From contig CALYTI010000005.1 of assembly GCA_945487035.1 (NCBI GenBank), positions 41,950 to 105,949 of the forward strand: 64,000 bases of DNA. Direction: 5' to 3'. The number at the start of each line of letters is the position of its first letter. Position 1 is the first letter of the stretch. Positions 1 to 8,268 of the stretch are shown here, in pieces. The notes under the pieces were generated by a model that was not told the DNA's origin, ran no database searches, and saw nothing but the letters and a program-made list of their open reading frames with translations. Position numbers and translations under genes: made by a program. The DNA is from an uncultured Bacteroidales bacterium. GTDB lineage: Bacteria > Bacteroidota > Bacteroidia > Bacteroidales > UBA932.

Positions 1-1140
1 TTTGGAGTTGTCAATGAGAGTTTCCATCTCCACTTTTGCATCCCACTCGGCAAGGAAGTCGAGAGGAGGGTCGCAGGCAGGGATATAGGAAATGGTTCCG
101 AAGCCCTTGATGGCCTCAAGGGAGTTCTTGGCAGCCCAGGATTCTGTGTTATAATTGAGCAGGCCTGCAGTCTTTGCGCCAGCACCGTTAGCCCATACTA
201 CCGGGTATGGAATGAGTGTTTCATCAACCCCGGCATCGGTAATCCTGGTAATAATGAGGGCTGGATTCTGCTCATAAACTCCTACATAGTAACCGTAAGC
301 CACGATTTTGTGGAGGTTCAGGGCTGCGAGGTCCTGAGTCAAGAGCACGAGGTCGAGCCTCTTCTCCTTGTCCGCAAAACGCATCTGGGAACCTACAAGC
401 GAGCCTGAAACCTCGAGGTATTCCGAGCTTGCGCCTGCATACTCCTCAACATCGGTGAGAGCCTTAGGCTCCGGATAGGTAACCTTCCCGTCTGTAGCTG
501 TAATTTCGAAGAGCTCGACATCGAGATTGATGGCAGGAATGCCGTAGGTGGAAACGCGGTCACCAGTGAGCTTCACGGTATCACCCGGCTTGATTTCAGC
601 CTCAACAGCACCATAGACAATAATATTGGAAGTGCCGTCCGAAATCACAAAGGCATCCTTTGCGACAGCCACAACGGTGGAAACAGGAATCTGGGCCACG
701 CGATTGTCCTCAAGCGCGAGCGCCTCGGTAACGGTGACATCCTTGGTTCCCTTGTACTTATTTCCCTTCTGGGACACGGTAACGGTAAAATTCTTTCCCG
801 ATTTCTCGAGTCCGGCCTTGAGCAGCACCTTGGCCTCGCGAGGGAAGTCAGGCTCTCCGTCAAGGATATTGTCAGTAACGGATACGGTCAATTCCATATT
901 GCCCTGTCCGCTCAAGCGGTCGAGTGTAATCCATTCGGCATCGCACTCGACAGTCCAAAGACCATCGGAGTAAACAGGAAGAACCACTGGCTCATTCTGC
1001 TCCACTTCGAAAGTCAGGCTTGCAATCTCTGATCCGACTATGGTCGAAGGCAGGAGTTCTTCCGTCTTCTTGCAGGCGGAAAGCATTCCGAGTGCAAGAA
1101 GGGAAGCAGCCATTATTCTGACTATTCTGTTAGTTTTCAT
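1..1140 (-). CDS. Surface lipoprotein with BACON-like and OB-fold-like domains (3' end outside window)
   Basis: The frame is open from an ATG at 1140 to the window edge (380 codons seen), so the C-terminus is missing; the ORF track omits it because no stop is present. It starts with a lipoprotein signal (lipobox LGMLSAC). Residues about 40-100 look like a BACON domain (TVECDAEWITLDRLSGQGN), followed by a region typical of OB-fold modules (about 110-190) in Bacteroidetes surface proteins. It lies 17 bases downstream of susD and is probably the last or next-to-last gene of the same operon, which suggests a role as an auxiliary ligand-binding lipoprotein. The domain assignments are from pattern only; a C-terminal catalytic domain could lie outside the window. 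Confidence 0.8.
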   Translation of the reverse strand, partial: MKTNRIVRIMAASLLALGMLSACKKTEELLPSTIVGSEIASLTFEVEQNEPVVLPVYSDGLWTVECDAEWITLDRLSGQGNMELTVSVTDNILDGEPDFPREAKVLLKAGLEKSGKNFTVTVSQKGNKYKGTKDVTVTEALALEDNRVAQIPVSTVVAVAKDAFVISDGTSNIIVYGAVEAEIKPGDTVKLTGDRVSTYGIPAINLDVELFEITATDGKVTYPEPKALTDVEEYAGASSEYLEVSGSLVGSQMRFADKEKRLDLVLLTQDLAALNLHKIVAYGYYVGVYEQNPALIITRITDAGVDETLIPYPVVWANGAGAKTAGLLNYNTESWAAKNSLEAIKGFGTISYIPACDPPLDFLAEWDAKVEMETLIDNSK

Positions 1141-1157
1141 TTTCTGTACCCATTAGA

Positions 1158-2966
1158 TTAGTAATCCAGACCGTCAACCCAACCAGGATTCTGTGCGAGT
1201 TCCCTGTTAAGCTCACGCTCTTCTGTAGGAATAGGATAGAGATAATCCCTGTTCTCGTTGAATATGTGCTCTATCTTCTCGTGGAAGTGAACATATCCGC
1301 TCGTTCCTTCGGTAAGGATAATCTCAGGAGCATCTCCGCCAATCTTGTAAACCTGAACCTTGTCCTTCGGCTTGTCACCTTTTTCGTAAAGGATGAAGTC
1401 AACAGCACCGTCACCACTGAGGTCATAGCGGCCGGCACCCTTGAAGTAAGGTCCATAGATGGCCTGCTCGATACACTTTCCTTCCCTCCAGCGCATAAGG
1501 TCATCCCAACGGCGTCCCTCCTGGGCGAGCTCAATGGCGCGCTCACGACGGATTTCAAGAATGACACCCTTGTTCTTCTGGGCGGCGGCGAGAATCGGGC
1601 TGGTGTAGCCGTACTCTGCACTGAGCAGGTAAGGGTCCGGATTTGCATTGGCTGCGGCCATATCCATATGAGGCATACCGACGCGATCGCGAAGCAGGTT
1701 GACGGAAATGTCAAGGTCATCCTGGGTGAGGATTCCGAGCTCAGCCTTGGCCTCGGCATAGATGAGATAGATCTCACCAAGCCTGTAGATAGGCAGGTCG
1801 TTGAAAGACATATCGACGCGGTCCTGATTGGAGTTGGCCGGGTCCATCACGAACTTCACAAGCTGGAAACCGGTGCAGGACACACCATAATCAGGAGCAA
1901 GGACTTCTGTGGAATTGATGCGGGTGTAGCCCGGAGTGCGGGTGATGCAGGCAAGGCGAGGGTCCCTGTCCTTAACCTCATCATTGAACTCAAGTGTCTC
2001 CCAGCCTTCCTGGTCGGTGAAGCGTGAGCCGTCCTTCATAAGGAAGCTGTCCACGAACTTCTTGGTAAGGCCAGGCATACCCTGGTTGGATACAAGCGCA
2101 AATGCGGTAGTGTTGTTCCTCCTGTCCATAGCCTGTTCGAAGCGCATTGCGAGAATCATCTCGTCCGTATCGGCTTCAGGCTCAGCAAAGAGCTGGAGGT
2201 AATCATCCTTGAGTTTGTATTTGCGGCTGTTCATAATCTCCTCGGCGGCCTGATAGGCAAGGATGAGAAGATCCTCGGAAGACTCGTATTCCTTAGACCA
2301 AGGGGTAGCAGGGTCGTGTGAGATGTTTCCAGGATGGTATTTGCGGAAAGTTCCCTCATAGAGGCAGACCTGAGCCTTGAGAGCGAGGGCGCTCCACTTG
2401 TTGACCCTGTAAACGGACTTGGCATCGGAAAGGTTGGCTATTGCATAATCGAGATCCTCGATGATATGGTGTACAACCTCCTCCCTTGAATCCCTTGTCT
2501 TCTCATAGAGAATAGGGTCATCGTTGTCGATGATATGGTCCAGCCAAGGCACATCGCCGAAGCGCTTCACCTTCTCGAAATAGAAGTTGGCGCGGAAGAA
2601 GCGGGCAAGGGCAACATACTTTGTGCGGGCGGCCTCATCCGGGCAGTAGTCAATGTACTCGATGAGAGTGTTGATGCGGCGCAGCATGGAGTAGGACCAG
2701 CCGCCGCCGGATGCAGGCACCTGACGTGAATTGGTTCCGCGCATCTGTGCGGAAAGGTCCTTGTTCACGAAATGGTCGGTCTGCTGCTTGTAGAACCCGT
2801 CAATATCATTGTAAACGCCGTAGAAAGCATCGGAATACATTCTGAGATTGTCCTCCTGCTTGAAGAAAGTCTCCTTGTCAAGAGTAGCCTCAGGTTTGGT
2901 ATTCAGGATATTGCAGGATACTGCTCCCACCAGGAGCGTAGCCAGTATTGCAGTATATTTTTTCAT
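1158..2966 (-). CDS. SusD/RagB-family nutrient-binding lipoprotein
   Basis: This is the outer-membrane glycan-binding lipoprotein that pairs with SusC. The signal MKKYTAILATLLVGAVSC gives a lipidated cysteine. SusD hallmarks include the alpha-helical TPR-like N-terminal half (residues about 80-250, ARFFRANFYFEKVKRFGDVP) and the C-terminal segment ILEIRRERAIELAQEGRRWDD with PIPTEERELN near the end. Length of about 600 aa is normal. I chose the ATG at 2966 over 2981, because the five extra residues (MEIRN) are encoded by a GGAG-containing stretch that can serve as the ribosome-binding region. It follows susC by 18 bases. The ligand is not predictable from the sequence. Confidence 0.95.
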   Translation of the reverse strand: MKKYTAILATLLVGAVSCNILNTKPEATLDKETFFKQEDNLRMYSDAFYGVYNDIDGFYKQQTDHFVNKDLSAQMRGTNSRQVPASGGGWSYSMLRRINTLIEYIDYCPDEAARTKYVALARFFRANFYFEKVKRFGDVPWLDHIIDNDDPILYEKTRDSREEVVHHIIEDLDYAIANLSDAKSVYRVNKWSALALKAQVCLYEGTFRKYHPGNISHDPATPWSKEYESSEDLLILAYQAAEEIMNSRKYKLKDDYLQLFAEPEADTDEMILAMRFEQAMDRRNNTTAFALVSNQGMPGLTKKFVDSFLMKDGSRFTDQEGWETLEFNDEVKDRDPRLACITRTPGYTRINSTEVLAPDYGVSCTGFQLVKFVMDPANSNQDRVDMSFNDLPIYRLGEIYLIYAEAKAELGILTQDDLDISVNLLRDRVGMPHMDMAAANANPDPYLLSAEYGYTSPILAAAQKNKGVILEIRRERAIELAQEGRRWDDLMRWREGKCIEQAIYGPYFKGAGRYDLSGDGAVDFILYEKGDKPKDKVQVYKIGGDAPEIILTEGTSGYVHFHEKIEHIFNENRDYLYPIPTEERELNRELAQNPGWVDGLDY

Positions 2967-2984
2967 ATTCCTGATCTCCATTGT

Positions 2985-5900
2985 TTAGAAAGTAATGTCG
3001 ATACCGAACATATAGGTCTTCTGCCAAGGATAGTACATCTGGTTGCGCGCGCTGTCGTTGGTGCTGTTCCTCTGGAATGCAGCTTCCGGGTCGAGGTGCT
3101 TTGTGACCTTGGTGAGCGGTGACCAGTAGTGAAGATTCTCGCCTGAGAAATAAACCCTTACCTTCTCGAGAGAAAGAACCTTTGTGATTTCCTTAGGGAT
3201 GGTGTATCCGACAGAGAGATTCTTCAGACGCAGGTAGCGGATGTTCTGCAGATACCTGTCGTTGACCAGCCTGAGCTGACCGCCGGTAGAAGAGTAGGCG
3301 CGTGGCCTTGGAAAGTATGCATCAGGATTGTCCTCGCTCCAGCACATTGTGGTGTAGAAGTCCCTTGGGATGAATGATGCATAGGAGTAGGCGTATGGAC
3401 CCCAGAAAGACATATTCATTCCGGCAGGATACCAGTAGTGGTCACCGGTTCCCTGGAAGAAGACGCTGGCATCAAAGCCCATATAGTCTATTGCGAAGGT
3501 AAATCCGTACTGCAGGCTTGCAAGGCTGTTTCCGAGGATTTCCCTGTCTCCTGGTTTCTCCGGAGTGTTATGTCCGATTCCCAGCTCCTTGTCGCCGTCG
3601 AGGTCAAGATACTTGAGGTCTCCGGCCATCACACCACCGCGCATACGTAAGGTTCCGATGTATGAAAGCTGATCGCAGACATTGGTGTTGTAGTCTATAG
3701 CCTCTTCGTCAGTAGCGAAGAATCCGTCGACCTTGAATCCCCAGATATCACCTATCCTCTGGCCTACATAGTAGTCGCCGAGCAGGTGCTCAGGATTGTT
3801 GTCGTACCTGGTCACATAGGTTGAGTAGTCACTGAGAGTTCCGCGCAGGGAGTAACCGAAACGCTCCCCTGCAAGTTCGAAGGAATCCCTCCAGCTGAGT
3901 GAGAGCTCATAACCCTTGGTTGAAAGGTCGGCTGAGTTCTCCTTCGGTGCGTCGGCTCCGTAGATTGCAGGAATCTTGCTTCCCTTTACAAGCATGTTGA
4001 GGGTGTTGCGGACATACACGTCACCGGTGAACTCGAGCCTGTTTCCGAACAGGGCGATGTCGATACCGAGGTCCAGCTGCTCTGCGGTTTCCCAAGTCAG
4101 ATTAGCGTTTACAGGAGCGGAGAGAGAGGCATATTTGCCGTTGATACTGCTCTCGCCGAAACTATAAGAGTAATGCTCCTTCGTATTGAAGTTGTAGAAG
4201 GACACTGCCTGGAGATAAGCGAAGTCAGCGACTTCCTGGTTGCCGAGGCGTCCGAAGGAAGCCCTGAGCTTGAAGTTGTCGAGAGTTCCCTTGAGATCCT
4301 CGAAGACAGGCTCCTCGCTGATACGCCAACCGGCTGAAGCTGAAGGGAAGAATCCCCAACGATGACCGGGAGCAAAGCGGGAAGAACCGTCATAGCGTCC
4401 GGAAACCTCAAGCAGGTAACGTCCCTTGTAGTCGTAGTTCGCACGTGCGAAGAAACCGAGCAGGGCATTGCTGGTTGCTCCTCCGGAAACGCTTGACACA
4501 ACCTCTCCGTTGGCATCGGTTCCGATGAGATTGAGGTCGTTGAGATAAGGGGTGGTGATATTCTGACCTGAAGCGGAAATGGACTTCCTGTGGTAGGTCT
4601 CGGCGTTCATACCTGCGGTAAGGGTAAAGTGATGGGCGTCAGCAAAGGTGTCCTCGTATGTTGCGAAGACATTGGCCGACTGCCTTACGTAGGTGGCAAC
4701 AGTCTCGGTGAGCTCGTTCAGACCGGCTCCGGTTGAATAGGACTCCAGAGCTGAATCAGGATATCTGCGGTAGGTGATAGGATAGAGCCTTCCGGTGTCT
4801 CTGTTCTGATAGAGTCTATAGGTGTAGTTCCCCACTATCGAGAGCTGCTCTACAGGCTTGATTGTCAGCTGAGTGGTGTTGGAGAAGTCGGTACGGACCT
4901 TGGTGTTCTTGTCTATTCCTTCTCCGAAGATGATCTGACGTCCGTTAGCGATGTTTTTTCCTGCGGCAATCATAGGAGTACCGTAGGTCCAGGTTCCGTC
5001 AGGGTTCTTCAGAGGGAAGCAAGCAAGCGCGTGGCGGGAAGCGTAAGCGAATGAGTCCTCGACATCACCTGCGCCGATCCAGTCGTAGCTGGAAGCGTAG
5101 AAGGAGGTATTGTTGGAAAGCCTTGCATACTTGTTGATCTTGAAATCAATCTTGCTGCGGAGGTTGTACTTCTGGAACACGTCAGGGTTGACCTTCACCA
5201 CACCGGTCTGACGGTCATAACCGCCGGAGATGTAGTACTTCACATCCTTGTTGCCGCCGCTGATGGAGACGGAGTGGGAAGTGATAGGGTGCTGGTCATT
5301 GTAGAGTTCGTGGTACCAGTCGGTGTTGCAGTAGTAAACCCACTGGTTGCGGCCCTTTCGGAAATCCTCGACTATCCAAGGACGAGAAGGATCCTCGGTC
5401 ACATCATTGATACGGGCGAGGAGCTGAATCATATCATCGTCCGTGTAGGCGGTGTAATTGGTGCCGCTGTCAGCATACCAGAACTTGTCCACGGTATAGG
5501 CTGCCCAGTAGCCTCGGGTCTCGTAGTCGGTGGAGGTGGTAGGCTCTTCCCAGCCCCAACGTCCGCTGTAACGGACTGTGGCCTTGCCGTCATCCCTCTT
5601 GGAATCCTTGGTGGTGACAAGCACTACACCGTAGGCACCACGGGCACCGTAAACGGCAGCTGCTGAGGCATCCTTGATAACTGAAATGCTGGCAACATCG
5701 GCAGGGTTGACACGGTTGATATCTCCCGGAACACCGTCGATGAGCACGAGCGGACTTGCCGCGTTGATGGAAGTTGTACCACGGATGTTCAAGGTTCCGG
5801 TGGAACCGGGATTACCCGTTGAGGTAGAGATATTGAAGCCGGCAACGGAACCCTGCAACATGGTTGACAGGTTGTGAGCCACACGGTCTTCAAGGTCTTT

Positions 5901-6296
5901 GGACTCGACTGCGGTCACCGCGCCGGTGAGGTTGACTTTCTTCTGGGTACCATAACCCACAACAACAGTCTCCTCAAGTACGGTGGAATCCTCTGAAAGG
6001 ACTACAGACACAGTCTTTGTTCCTGCAGGGACGCTCACCGTCTTGGACACATAGCCCAGTGAAGTGATTTCCAGGACAACGTCCGAGTCCGGAACCTGGA
6101 TGGCGAATGAGCCGTCAAGTTCGGTCACGGTACCGTTGCTCGTCCCTTGTTGAATCACTGCCACACCCATAAGGGCTTGTCCGGCCTCGTCCACAACCTT
6201 ACCGCTGACGGTACGGCCCTGGGCGGCTGCACCAAATGTGCAGCAGACGGAAAGCAGCAGTGTCAAACCAAGAATGCGAAATACTTGCTTAAACAT
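2985..6296 (-). CDS. SusC/RagA-family TonB-linked outer-membrane transporter
   Basis: This is a TonB-dependent importer working with the adjacent SusD protein. In order: a cleavable signal ending GAAAQG, a carboxypeptidase-D-like regulatory domain (GRTVSGKVVDEAGQALMGVAV, residues about 27-110), a TonB-box region EETVVVGYGTQKK, a plug domain with SusC motifs (LNIRGTTS, PLVLIDGVPGDI, SVIKDASAAAVYGARGAYG), then a large beta-barrel ending in the aromatic-type terminus TYMFGIDITF. At 1103 aa it is full length. It follows the phosphoesterase gene by 36 bases in the same direction, so the operon appears to transcribe enzymes first and the SusCD pair last. Substrate is inferred only from neighbours. 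Confidence 0.97.
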   Translation of the reverse strand: MFKQVFRILGLTLLLSVCCTFGAAAQGRTVSGKVVDEAGQALMGVAVIQQGTSNGTVTELDGSFAIQVPDSDVVLEITSLGYVSKTVSVPAGTKTVSVVLSEDSTVLEETVVVGYGTQKKVNLTGAVTAVESKDLEDRVAHNLSTMLQGSVAGFNISTSTGNPGSTGTLNIRGTTSINAASPLVLIDGVPGDINRVNPADVASISVIKDASAAAVYGARGAYGVVLVTTKDSKRDDGKATVRYSGRWGWEEPTTSTDYETRGYWAAYTVDKFWYADSGTNYTAYTDDDMIQLLARINDVTEDPSRPWIVEDFRKGRNQWVYYCNTDWYHELYNDQHPITSHSVSISGGNKDVKYYISGGYDRQTGVVKVNPDVFQKYNLRSKIDFKINKYARLSNNTSFYASSYDWIGAGDVEDSFAYASRHALACFPLKNPDGTWTYGTPMIAAGKNIANGRQIIFGEGIDKNTKVRTDFSNTTQLTIKPVEQLSIVGNYTYRLYQNRDTGRLYPITYRRYPDSALESYSTGAGLNELTETVATYVRQSANVFATYEDTFADAHHFTLTAGMNAETYHRKSISASGQNITTPYLNDLNLIGTDANGEVVSSVSGGATSNALLGFFARANYDYKGRYLLEVSGRYDGSSRFAPGHRWGFFPSASAGWRISEEPVFEDLKGTLDNFKLRASFGRLGNQEVADFAYLQAVSFYNFNTKEHYSYSFGESSINGKYASLSAPVNANLTWETAEQLDLGIDIALFGNRLEFTGDVYVRNTLNMLVKGSKIPAIYGADAPKENSADLSTKGYELSLSWRDSFELAGERFGYSLRGTLSDYSTYVTRYDNNPEHLLGDYYVGQRIGDIWGFKVDGFFATDEEAIDYNTNVCDQLSYIGTLRMRGGVMAGDLKYLDLDGDKELGIGHNTPEKPGDREILGNSLASLQYGFTFAIDYMGFDASVFFQGTGDHYWYPAGMNMSFWGPYAYSYASFIPRDFYTTMCWSEDNPDAYFPRPRAYSSTGGQLRLVNDRYLQNIRYLRLKNLSVGYTIPKEITKVLSLEKVRVYFSGENLHYWSPLTKVTKHLDPEAAFQRNSTNDSARNQMYYPWQKTYMFGIDITF

Positions 6297-6332
6297 GACT
6301 AGTACTTTTGGTTAATAATTATATTGGTTGGT

Positions 6333-8267
6333 TTATTTGTAATTGTCAACTTTGAAATCCAGAGGCCTTTGCATAGTCCGGGTATAAACCCTGCCTTCAT
6401 CATCCGTGACTTTGATTTCCACGGTTGAGCTTGCGGAAGATGCCGCAGCCTTGAACAGGTGGTTTGTCTTGCTGGAGTGCCAAGTCACACCGTTGTTCTC
6501 CAACAGTCTCGGGATGGTGTAGGCAATCAGGAAAGCAGGGTCATAGGAGCCGCTCATCTGACTGACTGTCAAGGCTTTGCCGTCCTCGAACATCTCCACC
6601 TTCCAGGACGGGTCCCAGTCCCACACATTGACAATCACCTCGTTGGCGCTGCTTGCGGTGCGGTATGAGCCGTAGTCCTCTTCAAAAAGTATGGACTCTC
6701 TTTCAGGCTGCACGCCGTAGTTTGCCGCATTGATGCAGATGGAGTTGCGGTCGTAGGCGCGGAACTGGTAGTCCTCAGGGCGTCCTATCGCCTTGAAAAG
6801 GCTGTTCTGCTCCTTGCCGCTTACCGAAGTGATGCGGTAGCCGTTCGGCGCACCGTCGGTCCCTATGTTGAAGGTAGGGTTATATTTCCCTGCCCACCAC
6901 CAGGCTGCGCAGACTGCTCCGCTGTTCTGCTCCACATACTTGCTCTTGACGACATTGTAAAGCACGTGGCTGTGGCCCGACACTATGGTGGTGTTGTAAT
7001 CGTAAATCAGGCTGAGGAATACGGAATTGTTGCCAAGACCGGCATTTCCGTTCCTGTCGTGCACAGGGGCGTGGAGAGTGACTACCAGAGGGGTGGTCTT
7101 GGACACGAAGGAAAGGTCCTTCTTGAGCCAGTCCAGAATCTCGGAGGTAAGGTTGTTCTTGTAGGACCTTACGCTGCCGTCCGTTGTGGATGCGGAAGCA
7201 TTGGTGCACTCGATGTCGTCCAGAACCACATAGTGAATGTCGCCCACATTGAAAGAATAGTAGTTGGGGCAAATCTTCTCCCTGAATTTTGCTACCGTAT
7301 AGAAGTCTCCGGTAGCATTCATATCGTGGTCGTGGTTTCCTATGGTATGGAAAATCTGCAGGCCCTCTATGGCATTCACATCGTTCAGATACTCGTCAAA
7401 GCCGTAGGCGTTGGTGTACCAGAACTGGTCCCAGGTCATATCGCCAAGTGTGATGGCATAGACCTTGGCAGCTGAGTTGGCCTTCATATACTCGTTGATT
7501 TCGGAGGTGAAAGTGCGGAACTGGGCCCTGTCCTTGGTGCGGTTGGCCATATGCATATCTCCGAAATAGAGCATAGTGTGGTTGGTCTGGTCTCCGCTCT
7601 CGTAGAGGCTGAAGTCTATGCGCTCGCAAACGTAAGCGGATTTGGCGACCTGTTTGTGGAACTGCGGCAGCACTCCGCGGGCAGCGACCTCGTAGCCGCT
7701 CGGAACGGAAATGAACACGTAGCCGTTCTGCTTGGCGGAATGCATCTGATAAACTCCCCTGGAGTCTGTAGCAACAACCTCCACGCCGTCTGAAACGACA
7801 ACTCCCGGAATGCCTTTGCCCTCACAGCTCACCAGGCCCCAGACGGTACTGCCTTCCTCCGGACCTATAGGATTGTCCTCGGAGCCCTGGGAGCCTTCCT
7901 GCACATAAGTCACCTTTCCGAAACCCCTCAGAGCCCCGTCCCTTCGAAGGCAGAAGCTGTAGGTGTCGAAATCGAACTGTTTAGGAAGCGTATAAGAGAA
8001 GGATGTCTTCTCCAGAGACTTTATCGGCAGGACGACATCGTCCAGGGACTCGCGTCTGAGAACGATTTCGTCAGTTGCCAAAGGGCCATAACCTGAGATG
8101 AAGGAACAACTCAGTGTCTGGCCGGCTTTGCACTCAATCGGAGACTTCGGATTGAGTTTTACCTGGCTGAGTTCGACTCCTATCTGCTCATTCGCAATCT
8201 TGCTGGTACAGCACAGACAGCAGCACATCAGCAAGGCTAAGGTTGGGATTATCAGTCTGGTTCTCAT
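6333..8267 (-). CDS. Calcineurin-like metallophosphoesterase lipoprotein
   Basis: This predicted surface or periplasmic phosphoesterase has 644 aa. The N-terminus carries a Cys-rich lipoprotein-like signal (LALLMCCCLCC). Residues 1-225 contain beta-sandwich-like regions including a carboxypeptidase-regulatory-like stretch (TVWGLVSCEGKGIPGVVV). The metallophosphoesterase core follows: DMH at 237-239, GDMTWD at 275-280, GNHDHD at 310-315, LHAP near 398 and GHSH at 431-434, all expected metal ligands. A C-terminal domain of about 150 aa matches the layout of the MetallophosN/Metallophos/MetallophosC architecture known in Bacteroidetes. It starts only a base or so after the GH13-esterase stop and precedes susC. 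Cleavage of a phosphodiester or phosphomonoester on the imported glycan is the likely role; the exact substrate is unknown. Confidence 0.9.
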   Translation of the reverse strand: MRTRLIIPTLALLMCCCLCCTSKIANEQIGVELSQVKLNPKSPIECKAGQTLSCSFISGYGPLATDEIVLRRESLDDVVLPIKSLEKTSFSYTLPKQFDFDTYSFCLRRDGALRGFGKVTYVQEGSQGSEDNPIGPEEGSTVWGLVSCEGKGIPGVVVSDGVEVVATDSRGVYQMHSAKQNGYVFISVPSGYEVAARGVLPQFHKQVAKSAYVCERIDFSLYESGDQTNHTMLYFGDMHMANRTKDRAQFRTFTSEINEYMKANSAAKVYAITLGDMTWDQFWYTNAYGFDEYLNDVNAIEGLQIFHTIGNHDHDMNATGDFYTVAKFREKICPNYYSFNVGDIHYVVLDDIECTNASASTTDGSVRSYKNNLTSEILDWLKKDLSFVSKTTPLVVTLHAPVHDRNGNAGLGNNSVFLSLIYDYNTTIVSGHSHVLYNVVKSKYVEQNSGAVCAAWWWAGKYNPTFNIGTDGAPNGYRITSVSGKEQNSLFKAIGRPEDYQFRAYDRNSICINAANYGVQPERESILFEEDYGSYRTASSANEVIVNVWDWDPSWKVEMFEDGKALTVSQMSGSYDPAFLIAYTIPRLLENNGVTWHSSKTNHLFKAAASSASSTVEIKVTDDEGRVYTRTMQRPLDFKVDNYK

Positions 8268-8268
8268 G